The notes below the pieces were generated by a model. The model ran no database searches, was not told where the DNA came from, and saw only the letters and a program-made list of their open reading frames with translations. From an uncultured Myxococcales bacterium (GTDB lineage: Bacteria; Myxococcota_A; Polyangia; Nannocystales; Nannocystaceae), in contig CADEGN010000001.1 in NCBI GenBank assembly GCA_902826865.1, positions 47,665 to 91,791 on the forward strand: a DNA stretch of 44,127 nt. Direction: 5' to 3'. Positions 17,625-26,441 of the stretch are shown piece by piece. The position numbers and the translations under genes were made by a program. Position 1 is the first letter of the stretch, and every line of letters starts with the position of its first letter.

Positions 17625-17651
17625 GCCGCCGTCGGGGACCAACTCGGCGGC
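17625..17651. terminator. GC-rich hairpin between convergent genes
   Basis: GCCGCCG (17625-17631) and CGGCGGC (17645-17651) can pair around a 13-nt loop in the 72-bp gap between two convergent genes. There is no real T-run (GGCTTTGC follows on the plus strand), so intrinsic termination is only a possibility. Confidence 0.3.
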
Positions 17652-17673
17652 GGCTTTGCAATTGCGTGCTGGC

Positions 17674-18636
17674 TCAGCCAACGGTGCAATAGCCGACATT
17701 TTCGAGCCCCGGCGGCGCGAAACCATCCGAGTACCAAGGTGCACAGACCTGCGCCTGGCCAGGGCACGCGGCGTCTGGCAGCTCCGCCGCAAGGTCGCAG
17801 AATGCGGTGCAGCAATAGGCGTCCGTGCACTCGGGCACGTGCTGCGCCTCGGCGCAGAACAAACCGGTCCCGCACGCGTGGAGTGTCTCGCACGCTTCTG
17901 CGTAGCCGAGGCCGTCGTCGTAGCTCTGTAGGCACACGAATGTGCCGAATCCGTCGACACAACCGAACCCCTCGGCGCAAGATGACGGATCGAGTGGGTG
18001 GCACCGTGGCAAGCACGGAATAAGCACCCCGTCATTCGTGATGGTGCACGCCTCTGCAGGGTTCGCGCAGTGCGGCATCGCCAGGCTGCCGATGCAGTAC
18101 GCCACGCACGTGCCCTCGTTGGTCCCGCCGAGGGCCAAGCAAAACGACGTGGCATCACAGTCGTCGATGCCGCTGGCTGGGGAATCCACGGTCTCGCAGG
18201 GCTCGCCGGCGTGGGCGGGCTGATCAACGATCGGTGAGCAACGGGTGTCGTTGTACGCGGAGCCGGTGTTTGCCCACGGGTTGCATTTGTAGCCCGGCGG
18301 GCAATCCTGGGTCCAGACGTCGCACTCGATCCCAATCGACACGTCGGTGTGGCAGATGAAGCCGCAACCCTCATCGTCCGCGTCATCACCGATGCTGGTG
18401 GTGTCAGGTCCCGAACCGACTCCCTCGCTCACCGATCCTTGGGTGGCGCTCGTGGTCGGGCTCGTGGTCGGGCTCGCCGTGGTCGAGCCCGGCGGCACCG
18501 GGCTGCTCCCGCCTGTCGTGCTCGTGGAGCCATCCCCGGGGAGATCGCCCGCGTCGGACGAGGTCCCGGGGTCGGCAACAAGCGCAGGCCCACACGCGGC
18601 GAGCAGGTTGAGTCCAAGTCCAAGTCGCCGAAGCAT
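17674..18636 (-). CDS. Cys-rich lipoprotein with Ser/Thr/Gly linker
   Basis: 320 aa from ATG 18636, chosen because it starts a lipoprotein signal (MLRRLGLGLNLLAAC) and lies 7 nt after a good -10. Residues about 20-95 are a low-complexity linker rich in Thr, Ser, Gly and Pro (STSTTGGSSPVPPG). The remaining 225 residues contain 28 cysteines in short spacings (CPPGYKC, CDATSFC, CAEGFGC, ECTDAYCC), a disulfide-rich extracellular fold of the kind abundant in Nannocystis-type myxobacteria. It has no catalytic motif. The role is probably structural or adhesive at the cell surface; this is inference from composition. It diverges from the murein endopeptidase gene. Confidence 0.82.
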   Translation of the reverse strand: MLRRLGLGLNLLAACGPALVADPGTSSDAGDLPGDGSTSTTGGSSPVPPGSTTASPTTSPTTSATQGSVSEGVGSGPDTTSIGDDADDEGCGFICHTDVSIGIECDVWTQDCPPGYKCNPWANTGSAYNDTRCSPIVDQPAHAGEPCETVDSPASGIDDCDATSFCLALGGTNEGTCVAYCIGSLAMPHCANPAEACTITNDGVLIPCLPRCHPLDPSSCAEGFGCVDGFGTFVCLQSYDDGLGYAEACETLHACGTGLFCAEAQHVPECTDAYCCTAFCDLAAELPDAACPGQAQVCAPWYSDGFAPPGLENVGYCTVG

Positions 18637-18643
18637 GAGGGAT

Positions 18644-18672
18644 GAAATACCAGTGAGACCAGAAATGATCAA
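18644..18672 (-). promoter_or_regulatory. candidate leaderless promoter of the Cys-rich lipoprotein
   Basis: On the minus strand TTGATC (18672-18667), a 17-nt spacer and TATTTC (18649-18644) end 7 nt before ATG 18636. It lies in an AT-rich stretch (about 18640-18715) that is conspicuous in this sequence and also contains further AT-rich hexamers (TATATC, ATTAAAT). Confidence 0.45.
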
Positions 18673-18758
18673 TTGAAATGTTGGATTTAATGTTCGATAT
18701 ACTAGTTTGCTGACCCGCATGCGCCAGACGACAGGCATCATCGTGCTATCACGAACGG

Positions 18759-19733
18759 GTGCGCGCGCTCGCCCTGGCTGTGATCTTAGCCGCGAGCGCG
18801 TGCGACGGTGCGGCGCCCACCGCTGAGGCCGCCCCGCCACCCGCTTCGTCCGAAACGCCGGCGGCGGCAGAGTCACCCTCCGAGTCCGCGCCTGGGCCGC
18901 CGGCGCCGGCGACTCAAGAACCTCCGGCAACATCGCTGCCCCTCGTCCTATTGGCGACGCTCGTGGCCGACGATGCCTCTGCGTCAAAGGCGATGATTCG
19001 CGACGAGACTGCCAAGACGGTCATGAGCTATCGCCCGGGTGATCCGATCCGCAACGACGCGATCGTCGCCCGCGTGCTCGCCGGCAAGGTCGTGATCGTG
19101 CATGACGAGCGCGAAGAACTGCTCGCTGTCGGGGTAGCCCCGGCCGAGATCGCACCCGACGACGTCTTCTACCCCGATCTTATCGACGACGACCTCTCGG
19201 ACACGATGGCCGACGGCGTGCAGCTGCAGTCGGGACAAGGATGGCTGGTCAAGACACCCGCGTTCGCCTGGGGAACACCACGCACCGTGCACCGCTTGCG
19301 CGAAGCACTCCGCGCCTATGCGCGCCGAGATCCCGAAAGCCCAGACATCCACGTGGGTGACATCAGCAAGGCCGGGGGTGGACCGTTCCCACCCCATCTG
19401 TCCCACCGCGGTGGTCGTGACGTCGATATCGGCTACGTGCTACAGGGCCGCCTCGCCCACGAGCCGCGTTTCATTCACACCGATGCCAGCAACCTCGATC
19501 CCGCCCGCACGTGGGCGCTGGTCCAAGTACTGCTCGAGAGCCGGGCTGTGGCTTGGATTTTCATGGACTATGAAGTCCAGCGCTTGCTCTTCGCGCACGC
19601 CAAAGGCCAGGGGATCTCGGCCGACCAGCTCGACGCGTGGTTTCAGTACCCCAGCGGCAACCGAGCGACGCGCGGGATCATTCGCGACTGGCGCGGACAT
19701 GACGATCACTTTCACGTCCGCTTCGCAGAATAA
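18759..19733 (+). CDS. lipoprotein M74 murein endopeptidase (MepA-type) with N-terminal GspC-like domain
   Basis: 324 aa. The signal MRALALAVILAASAC gives lipidation at Cys 15, then an Ala/Pro linker to about 60. Residues about 62-128 resemble the HR domain of the type II secretion protein GspC (LVLLATLVADDASASKAMI, VMSYRPGDPI, VVIVHDEREELLAVG). The C-terminal half is a penicillin-insensitive murein endopeptidase: SHRGGRDVD (215-223) gives the zinc His 216 and Asp 223, and HDDHFH (314-319) the remaining ligands. The enzyme cleaves D-Ala-mDAP crosslinks in peptidoglycan. The GTG start lies 6 nt after TATCAC. The HR/MepA combination is odd; the domain may recruit a secretin or sense secretion-complex assembly (inference). 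Confidence 0.88.
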   Translation: MRALALAVILAASACDGAAPTAEAAPPPASSETPAAAESPSESAPGPPAPATQEPPATSLPLVLLATLVADDASASKAMIRDETAKTVMSYRPGDPIRNDAIVARVLAGKVVIVHDEREELLAVGVAPAEIAPDDVFYPDLIDDDLSDTMADGVQLQSGQGWLVKTPAFAWGTPRTVHRLREALRAYARRDPESPDIHVGDISKAGGGPFPPHLSHRGGRDVDIGYVLQGRLAHEPRFIHTDASNLDPARTWALVQVLLESRAVAWIFMDYEVQRLLFAHAKGQGISADQLDAWFQYPSGNRATRGIIRDWRGHDDHFHVRFAE

Positions 19734-19740
19734 CGCCCTG

Positions 19741-20841
19741 TTAGTGCGTCTGCGCCTCGTGGTCGAGGAAAAGCTCCACGCGCTCGTCCCCAGGGAGGCG
19801 CCGCAGGGTTAGGATCTCACGCGGATCGCAGCTGGCCGCGAGCTGCGAGGAACTGGTGGTCAGGATCCACTGCACATGCGGAAACGTGGTGCGCATCGTG
19901 AACAGGAGGCGATCTTGGGTTCCGTCGTCCTGATGCAGATCCACATCGTCAATCGCGATCACGCCTTCGGCATCCCGCGGATCGCCAGCGGGATAAGCCG
20001 ACCAAAGCGTGCGCACTGCCAAGGCCGCGATCGCGACGAGATGCCGGGTGTGCGTGGGCAAGACGTCGAAGGGGATCCTTCTTCCCCCACTGCTGGTGAA
20101 CATGGGCTCAAGCGAGATCGGATCGACGCCCACGTATTCAAACCCGCCCAGCTGGCAAAACCCGGTTACCGCTTCGCGCATCGCCACGCCGAGCGCGCGA
20201 AGATTGTGCTGGGGGCCACGCGCGCGCAGATCGTTTCGCTCGCGCTGGGTGTGCGGAACCAGCGCTGAAGCGATGCCCGCGTAGGCCAGCGCAGCTTTGG
20301 TCTCACGCGTCAGGTCAGCACGGTTGGCATCCTCGAGATTCACCGTGCTGCGAACGTCGTAGGCCACGACGGTTCGCGTAGGTGCCGCTAGCGCCATGGG
20401 CTGGCGCGAGAACCATCGGTTGGTGGGCAGCGCGAGGAAGACAAAACCACCGTCCCTGGCGCGTCGCTCGAACAGCGCCTGCTCGCGCCGTCGCAACGCG
20501 GCGGCTTCATCCTCCGCTGCCCGCGACTGGTTTGGCGTGGCGACGACGAGCGGATGCGGGCGCTCGGGGTCGTCCGAACCCAGCAACCATTGCGTTTCCG
20601 CATGCGGTCCGCCGCCGAAGGCACCTGCAAAGAGAACCGTGGCGATGCCGGGCCGCGTCGCGCCGAGCACGGACAGCAGGACTGTCTTGCCAACGCCGCC
20701 CGAACCGTACACAAGCGTCATCAGGCGCGGGGCGCCTGCATCATCGACGAACGGGAACTCGATCGTTCCGAACGGAGGGACTTCGGTGAAACGGGCGCTC
20801 AACAGGTACATCGGCTGGGCCGGCGGCGAGAAATCGAGCAT
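19741..20841 (-). CDS. AAA-type ATPase, function unknown
   Basis: 366 aa from ATG 20841; ATG 20811 (MYLLSARFTEVPPFG) is a good alternative start because the family often begins with this strand. Walker A is GSGGVGKT (residues 46-53). Walker B is GVIAIDDVDLHQDDG near 295, followed by WILTTSSSQLAASC, a sensor-like strand. Between them lie Arg/Glu-rich helices (AALRRREQALFERRARDG). The layout resembles AAA_21/SMC-like standalone ATPases without a long coiled coil. No nuclease or protease partner sits beside it, so it is not evidently a defence pair. It is convergent with the endopeptidase gene (7 bp apart) and divergent from the PH-domain gene. Confidence 0.8.
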   Translation of the reverse strand: MLDFSPPAQPMYLLSARFTEVPPFGTIEFPFVDDAGAPRLMTLVYGSGGVGKTVLLSVLGATRPGIATVLFAGAFGGGPHAETQWLLGSDDPERPHPLVVATPNQSRAAEDEAAALRRREQALFERRARDGGFVFLALPTNRWFSRQPMALAAPTRTVVAYDVRSTVNLEDANRADLTRETKAALAYAGIASALVPHTQRERNDLRARGPQHNLRALGVAMREAVTGFCQLGGFEYVGVDPISLEPMFTSSGGRRIPFDVLPTHTRHLVAIAALAVRTLWSAYPAGDPRDAEGVIAIDDVDLHQDDGTQDRLLFTMRTTFPHVQWILTTSSSQLAASCDPREILTLRRLPGDERVELFLDHEAQTH

Positions 20842-20984
20842 AGCAGCCCGGGTGATTCGCGACGCGCCAACCGCTGCACGACCTTTCGCGCTCAACCCGC
20901 GACACGCCGTACCGCGGGAGTCGAACCGCCCCGGGCGCGGCGCGGTCGCCGGCCTGCTATCCTCTCAGCCGCGCCAGAGGCCCC

Positions 20985-21575
20985 ATGGACCAAAGACCGC
21001 CCGCTTCGCCCGATCAACCGCCCAAGCCGATGGCGCATGCACCGGCTGGCTCGCTCGCCCAACCGGATGCCGAGGAGATTATCTACTTCGGGCCGGCCAA
21101 ACACGGCGCCCTCGCCTGGGACTACACGAAGTGGATTCTGGCTTCCGCCGCCGCCGGATTTGCGGGGTACTTCTTGCGCAAGATCGACTTCTTCGCGACG
21201 TGGCCGATGTGGCCGCTCGCGTTCATCGGCATCCCCGGCCTGGTGTGGACGTTCTTGCGCCACACGACGCTGCGCTACAAGTTGACATTGCGCCGCATCG
21301 AGATCGAACGCGGCGTGCTCGCAAAGACGGTGGAAAGTTTGGAGCTTTGGCGTGTGCTCGACGTCAAGTTTAGCCAGAGCGTGATCGACCGCATCCTTGG
21401 GATCGCCCGGATCACCGTCATGAGCACCGACCAAACCACGCCGGAGCTGGCTCTCTACGGGCTGCCCAACGCGCGTGCATTATTTGAGCGATTGCGCGAT
21501 GCGGTTCAGCTCGCCCGTCACACGAACCGCCCCATGGAACTCGTTGGCGAGCACCTCGACCACATGCACCACTGA
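20985..21575 (+). CDS. bacterial PH-domain membrane protein (bPH2/DUF304)
   Basis: 196 aa. After a Pro-rich N-terminus and EEIIYFGPAKHG come two membrane helices (about 47-66 and 72-90), then a bacterial pleckstrin-homology domain (about 95-175: RYKLTLRRIEIERGVLAKTV, ELWRVLDVKFSQSVIDRILG, GIARITVMSTD). YdbS/YdbT-type proteins with this domain are membrane-associated and of mostly unknown function. AGAGG precedes ATG by 4 nt, and TGCTATCCT (20955-20963) could be an extended -10. The trypsin-like gene converges with it, 6 bp apart. Confidence 0.87.
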   Translation: MDQRPPASPDQPPKPMAHAPAGSLAQPDAEEIIYFGPAKHGALAWDYTKWILASAAAGFAGYFLRKIDFFATWPMWPLAFIGIPGLVWTFLRHTTLRYKLTLRRIEIERGVLAKTVESLELWRVLDVKFSQSVIDRILGIARITVMSTDQTTPELALYGLPNARALFERLRDAVQLARHTNRPMELVGEHLDHMHH

Positions 21576-21581
21576 GGCGCC

Positions 21582-22886
21582 TCACCGACGCCGCCGGCGA
21601 CGACTTGCAAGGCACAAAGCGAGCGCGAACACGAGCGTCTCTTTGGCCGTCGTCGTAGTAGTAGTGCAGCCGCACCCGCCGGCGCTCTCTCCCGCAGCGC
21701 CGGCGTCGGTCGAGCTCTCGCCGCTCGGGCCCGTTGTGGTTGTCGTCGTGATCCCATCGGTGCCATCGGACGACGAACCCGCGACGACGCCGGTGGTGCC
21801 GCCGCCATCCGAGCTCGTCCCTGTCGCCTCACTCGCTCCGCTCGTCTCATCTGCGCCGGTGCTGTCCACACCGGCGCCGGTGCTCGAGCCCCCAGTCTCA
21901 CCTGCCGCGCATAGCTGCGCGCCACCGCCCACGGATCCGCCGCCGCAGCGCTGGTCCCAACCGCTCACCGGCTCTGCCGGCGCGGTTGGAAATCCGCCGC
22001 AGCCCACACCGCCCACAAACGTATCGCCAGCGAAGCAGGGCGTCAGATCGAAACCGGTCTCGCTCTCGAGCCAGTCGATCACAAGCGCCGCGTAACCGTA
22101 GGTAACGCCAGTGCCACAGACATTGCCCTCCTCCATAGGCGGGGGCAAGCCACCGGGATCGTAGAGGTGGGATCCGGCACCAAACACCCGCCACGTACCG
22201 TCGGACAGCTCGATCAGGGCCGGTCCACCGGAATCGCCGAAGCAGGCCGACTGCGATCCATCGCCACCCACCATCGCCACTTCGCCGATGTCGAGATCGA
22301 TAGCGTCGACGGTTTGAGTGATCCACCGCTTGGCGCCAACGCCCATGGTCGAGATCGTCTTGGTGTCGGGATCGTAAGTGCCGTACGTCGCGCCGAAGCC
22401 GACGATCGTCACCTCGACCCCCGGCTGCAGCTCCTCGACCTCGCAACCGGCGAGCAGCGGGACGATGGGCACATCCTCGACCGCCTCGGCGAGCAAGCAG
22501 TAGGCGATATCGTTGGTCTGGGCGAGGGCGTAGTTCGGGTGCGGCACGCACTCGATCGGCGCCACCGTGAACTGCGGCACCCCGAAAACCTGTCCGGACT
22601 CCCCGAAGCCGAGCGCAACGATCGGGCGCTCGGGAATGATGCAATGCGCAGCCGTCAGCACCACCTGAGGATGGATCAGCGAGCCCGAGCACATCACCGG
22701 GGTCTCATCATCTTCGAGCACGGCGACGGCACTGGGCCACGCACAGACGTCCGCCTCTTGGCCGCCAACGATCGGCACGGGCGCGCCCGGGTCGACGCTT
22801 GCGGCAAGTGCATCGCTCGCCATCCAAAATAGCACTTGCATCCCGGTCCACGTCATCGAAGGCATCGTCGCGCAGATCGATGGCAT
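21582..22886 (-). CDS. secreted trypsin-like serine protease with MYXO-CTERM-like anchor
   Basis: 434 aa from ATG 22886; GTG 22892 or ATG 22865 are possible starts. A hydrophobic leader (GMQVLFWMASDALAA) precedes the mature N-terminus IVGG (39-42), the zymogen cleavage site of S1 proteases. The catalytic triad is visible: His 81 in LTAAHC, Asp in TNDIAYC and Ser in FGDSGGP. A Thr/Ser/Gly linker of about 90 residues follows (STGADETSGASEATGTSSDG). The tail is GCGC, six Thr, a hydrophobic helix (ETLVFALALCLA) and six Arg, resembling the MYXO-CTERM surface-sorting signal. The protein is probably displayed on or released from the cell surface, consistent with predation or matrix turnover (inference). 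Confidence 0.88.
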   Translation of the reverse strand: MPSICATMPSMTWTGMQVLFWMASDALAASVDPGAPVPIVGGQEADVCAWPSAVAVLEDDETPVMCSGSLIHPQVVLTAAHCIIPERPIVALGFGESGQVFGVPQFTVAPIECVPHPNYALAQTNDIAYCLLAEAVEDVPIVPLLAGCEVEELQPGVEVTIVGFGATYGTYDPDTKTISTMGVGAKRWITQTVDAIDLDIGEVAMVGGDGSQSACFGDSGGPALIELSDGTWRVFGAGSHLYDPGGLPPPMEEGNVCGTGVTYGYAALVIDWLESETGFDLTPCFAGDTFVGGVGCGGFPTAPAEPVSGWDQRCGGGSVGGGAQLCAAGETGGSSTGAGVDSTGADETSGASEATGTSSDGGGTTGVVAGSSSDGTDGITTTTTTGPSGESSTDAGAAGESAGGCGCTTTTTTAKETLVFALALCLASRRRRRR

Positions 22887-23056
22887 TCGCACCGGCGCGC
22901 ACAACGCCCGTCGTTTTCTCCGCGTGGGTCCGCGGGCCGGAAGTTTTGTCGGGCCTCCGCCACCGCTAGGTGGGGACGAGGGGTGATACACTCACACGCC
23001 GCCGCGTCCTCGGCATCGCGCTCGAGCGAACACGAGGCGGACGATACGGGACGCTG

Positions 23057-25960
23057 ATGACACAGCGATTCGTCGCCGGGGACGAAGCCACGCTCGTCCC
23101 CTCTACCGCGCGCTCTGCGTCGGAACCCCCCTACGACCTCGGAGCCGAGGCGCCGAGGGATGACATCGCTTGCGGCACCGTCATTGCACGCTACGTCGTG
23201 CTCGATCGCGTTGGCGCCGGCGGGATGGGCGTGGTTTATGCTGCCTACGATCCGCGACTCGATCGCCGCGTCGCCCTAAAGTTGATATCGCGTCCGTCGG
23301 GCAGCCCCCGCGGCGCCTCGCGTATGCTTCGCGAGGCGCAGGCGATGGCGCGCCTCAACCATCCGAACGTGGTGACGATCCACGACGTTGGGTTGCATGG
23401 CGATCGCACGTTTTTGGCCATGGAATTCGTCGAGGGAAAAAACCTCGCCGCGTGGATCGCCGAGCGCCACCCATCGTGGCAAAAGGCCGCTGCTCTACTG
23501 CTGCAGGCGGGCCGGAGGCTTGCGGCCGCGCATGCCCACGGCATCGTCCACGGGGACTTCAAACCCGACAACGTACTGCTTGCCGACGATGGTCGCGTGC
23601 TCGTCACGGACTTCGGCTTGGCGCGCGAACTTGATGGCGACTCGAACGACGGGCCGCCGACAACCGACGACGAGGTTCAACCCGATGGCCGCACTGACGC
23701 GACGGCTGGCACACCAGCGTACATGGCGCCTGAGCAGTTCGCCGGCGGACCGCGAACCCCGGCGACCGACCAGTTCAGCTTCTGCGTCGCCGCCTACGAA
23801 GCCATCTTCGGCGAGCGTCCGTTTCCGACCGAAAGCCTTGGCGAACTCGTTGATGCCGTACTTCGGGGCGAGGTGCGCGAACCCCCAGCCGCGCGCAGGG
23901 GGGCCGTGCCCACTCGGCTGCGGGCAGCGATCCTACGCGGCCTTGCCCGCGAACCCGAGCGCCGCTTCCCCGATCTTGCGCCCGTGCTCGCCGCCCTCGC
24001 GGACGACCCAGGTCGCAGGCGACGAGTCTGGCTCGGCGCCGGACTCGGGTCGCTTGCGCTTTGCCTCGGCGGCGCCGGCGTTGTGCTTCACGATCCAAAG
24101 CAACGCATGTGCGAGGCCGCCGGCGCCCGAATCGACGCCGTGTGGAACAACGAGCGTCGAGCCAATCTCGCCCATGCGTTCGTCGCAAGTGAGCTTCCCC
24201 AGGCAAACGCGGCGTGGACGGCGGTCGACGCCGCGGTGGCAGCGTACGCCGCAGAGTGGCGGCAGGCAGTTGTTGCCACGTGTAGCGCCACGCACACCCG
24301 CGGAGAGCAGTCTCACGAGCGCCTCGACGTGCGCATGGACTGCTTGCAGGCACGGCGTGAACGGATCGACGCCTTGTTGAGCGAGCTGGCGACCGCCGAT
24401 TCGACAGCGATCGAGCGAGCGCCGCAGGCAGCAATGTCGCTTCCTCGAATCGCGGCGTGCAACGACCCGGCAGTTCGCGGCCGCGACGCGACCCCGGAGC
24501 AACTCGCCGCGATCGCCGAAGCTCGGATGTCGCTCGCAACCGCAGAGGCGCGGCTCGCCGGTGGCCGCTACGCCGTGGGCGTAGACGCAACCTCTGATTC
24601 GCTGGCGGCGATCGCGGACGTTGACGTTCCGTGGTTTCGCGCCGAAGTACTTCTCGCGCGAGCCAAGCTGCAAACGCTTGCCGGCGACCCGGCCGGCGCG
24701 CGTGCAACCATCGACGAAGGACTGCGTTTGGCCGCGATCGCCGGGGATCCGAGCACAACCGCGAATCTCTGGCTCGAGTGGCTGCATGTCGTGGGCGACG
24801 TTCAGCTCGATCCACAAGCCGCGCTGGCAATGACGCTCCCGATCGAGCTCGCAGTTCTGGCCGCGGGCAACGACATCGACCTGCAGCGACAGCACGCAAC
24901 CGTTCTCGCCAACGTCGAGGACAGTGCCGGTCAGTTCGAGGCGGCCGAGACCCACCGCCTACGAGCCCTCTCCCTCGGAGAGCAACTCGATCCCGGTCCG
25001 CTGGCGCGCGCCGTGTTGCACGGGAACTACGGCAACACGCTGCACGCGCTCGGACGTTTTGTGCAGGCCCGAGAGCAACACGAGCGCGCGCTCGAGCTCG
25101 TTCGAACCGTCCTCGGCGAGGATCACCCCGAGGTCGCCCATCAAATCTCTCGCGTGGCCCGCGATGCGTCTCACCTCGGCGACCCGGAGCGGGCGCGTGA
25201 GCTGCACCTTCACGCGCTCGCGGTGCGCGAAGCGAGCCTCGGACCCCGCCATCTCCTCGTGGGCGAGGACCTCATCAACCTCGCAACCGTCGAATACACG
25301 TTGCACGAGCTCGAGGCTTCGTTCAAGCACGCCGAACGAGCCCTCGACCTCTACCTCGCAAACCAGGGTGGCGATCACCCCAACGTGGCCGCCGTTCACA
25401 ACCACCTCGGGAATTTGGCCCACCGAATAAGCGATTACCCGCGCGCCCTCAGCCACTTCGGCGAAGTGGAGCGCATCTACACCAAGCGCTTTGGCGCAGA
25501 CCACCCCAACGTCGCGATCGCGTTGTCGAACAAAGCCAACGTTCTGCTCGATCTCGGCGATTATTCTGGCGCCCTCGCTGCCAGCGCGGCCGCCCTCGCG
25601 ATTCGGGAAGCGCGCCTTGGCCCCGATCACGTCGCGCTGGCGTTCCACCTCCTCACCGAGGCCCGCGCGCTGGCAAAGCTCGGCCGCGCAGCCGAGGGCG
25701 TGCCGCTGGCCGAACGGGCGGTGGCCCTGCGCGAGGGGCGGGTATTCGACGCTGCCGATCTCTCGTTTGCGCATCACATCCTTGCGACCGTGCTCTGGGA
25801 TGCGAATACCGATCGAGAGCAACGCCAGCGCGCCCTGGCTGAAGGACGGCGCGCGCTGACGATCTGGCGCGCCTCTAACCTCGACGATGCTCCGCGGCTC
25901 GAGCTCTACGAGACCTGGTTACGTACCCACGGTGGAAACACGTCGCTGACGGCCGGCTGA
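23057..25960 (+). CDS. transmembrane Ser/Thr protein kinase with C-terminal TPR domain
   Basis: 967 aa from ATG 23057; the frame opens at 22970. The kinase domain (about 45-310) has the Gly loop RVGAGGMGVVY, the ATP-binding Lys in RRVALKLI, the catalytic loop HGDFKPDN near 165 (HGD, not HRD), DFGLA near 185 and APEQF. One membrane helix follows (about 324-345, LGAGLGSLALCLGGAGVVL). The C-terminal region contains TPR-like repeats, many of the kinesin-light-chain type (ALELVRTVLGEDHPEVAHQI, LYLANQGGDHPNVAAVHNHL). The Arg-to-Gly change marks it as a non-RD kinase, presumably not needing activation-loop phosphorylation. GATACG lies 8 nt before the start, but no good -35 is seen. It is divergent from the trypsin gene. 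Confidence 0.93.
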   Translation: MTQRFVAGDEATLVPSTARSASEPPYDLGAEAPRDDIACGTVIARYVVLDRVGAGGMGVVYAAYDPRLDRRVALKLISRPSGSPRGASRMLREAQAMARLNHPNVVTIHDVGLHGDRTFLAMEFVEGKNLAAWIAERHPSWQKAAALLLQAGRRLAAAHAHGIVHGDFKPDNVLLADDGRVLVTDFGLARELDGDSNDGPPTTDDEVQPDGRTDATAGTPAYMAPEQFAGGPRTPATDQFSFCVAAYEAIFGERPFPTESLGELVDAVLRGEVREPPAARRGAVPTRLRAAILRGLAREPERRFPDLAPVLAALADDPGRRRRVWLGAGLGSLALCLGGAGVVLHDPKQRMCEAAGARIDAVWNNERRANLAHAFVASELPQANAAWTAVDAAVAAYAAEWRQAVVATCSATHTRGEQSHERLDVRMDCLQARRERIDALLSELATADSTAIERAPQAAMSLPRIAACNDPAVRGRDATPEQLAAIAEARMSLATAEARLAGGRYAVGVDATSDSLAAIADVDVPWFRAEVLLARAKLQTLAGDPAGARATIDEGLRLAAIAGDPSTTANLWLEWLHVVGDVQLDPQAALAMTLPIELAVLAAGNDIDLQRQHATVLANVEDSAGQFEAAETHRLRALSLGEQLDPGPLARAVLHGNYGNTLHALGRFVQAREQHERALELVRTVLGEDHPEVAHQISRVARDASHLGDPERARELHLHALAVREASLGPRHLLVGEDLINLATVEYTLHELEASFKHAERALDLYLANQGGDHPNVAAVHNHLGNLAHRISDYPRALSHFGEVERIYTKRFGADHPNVAIALSNKANVLLDLGDYSGALAASAAALAIREARLGPDHVALAFHLLTEARALAKLGRAAEGVPLAERAVALREGRVFDAADLSFAHHILATVLWDANTDREQRQRALAEGRRALTIWRASNLDDAPRLELYETWLRTHGGNTSLTAG

Positions 25961-26441
25961 AACGCACGGCCAGCAGAGGCCTGCCAACCATGTTCCCCAT
26001 CCTCGACGTGGCCGCAAAAAATTGGGCCTCGGCCGGTCCCGCACGCTTTGTCCGATGCGTGGTGATCATCGCAGTTGCTACAGGCGCGTTCCGGAGGCAA
26101 GGCACCAAAGCTAAGGCCATGATCGCCCGGCTCCGCGGCGCACGCCGCGGCCAGCAGCCTGTTGGCGCGACCCCGCCCAGTGGTGGCGTTGCTCGGGGCT
26201 CGCATAGGCCCGGTATTCCTTGCATGATGGGAGCTCCCCAGGGGCCCCCACGACGCGGGCGTTCTGACGCCGCTGGGTTGCACCCCATGCTGCGCAGCCA
26301 GCCAAGATCCGCCTGTTGCGCCCCCCGCTCGCTTGCGGTGGGGCGGAGGAGCGCGTGGAGGCGAGAACCCACCCTCGGCGCGGCGACGGCATCGCTCTCG
26401 CGGCCACAATGCGCACAGTGCCCCCATGCTAGCCTCGGACA
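25961..26441. other. 481-bp intergenic region upstream of the sigma-A cassette
   Basis: No convincing gene on either strand. Open frames cross it on both strands, but they run on antisense or out of frame into the flanking genes and lack a start context. The first part has pairs such as GGCC/GGCC around 25980 that could fold at the kinase 3' end. The part 26200-26360 is rich in short GC hairpins (for example around 26229-26245 and 26320-26340). At the right end TGCTAGCCT (26427-26435) resembles the -10 used elsewhere in the window, 6 nt before the GTG of the sigma gene, but no -35 match is seen. Confidence 0.5.

Noticed and set aside
19741..21575. AAA ATPase plus PH-domain membrane protein as a defence pair
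   Set aside because: The genes are divergent, the ATPase has no nuclease or other effector neighbour, and neither shows features of known phage-defence modules.
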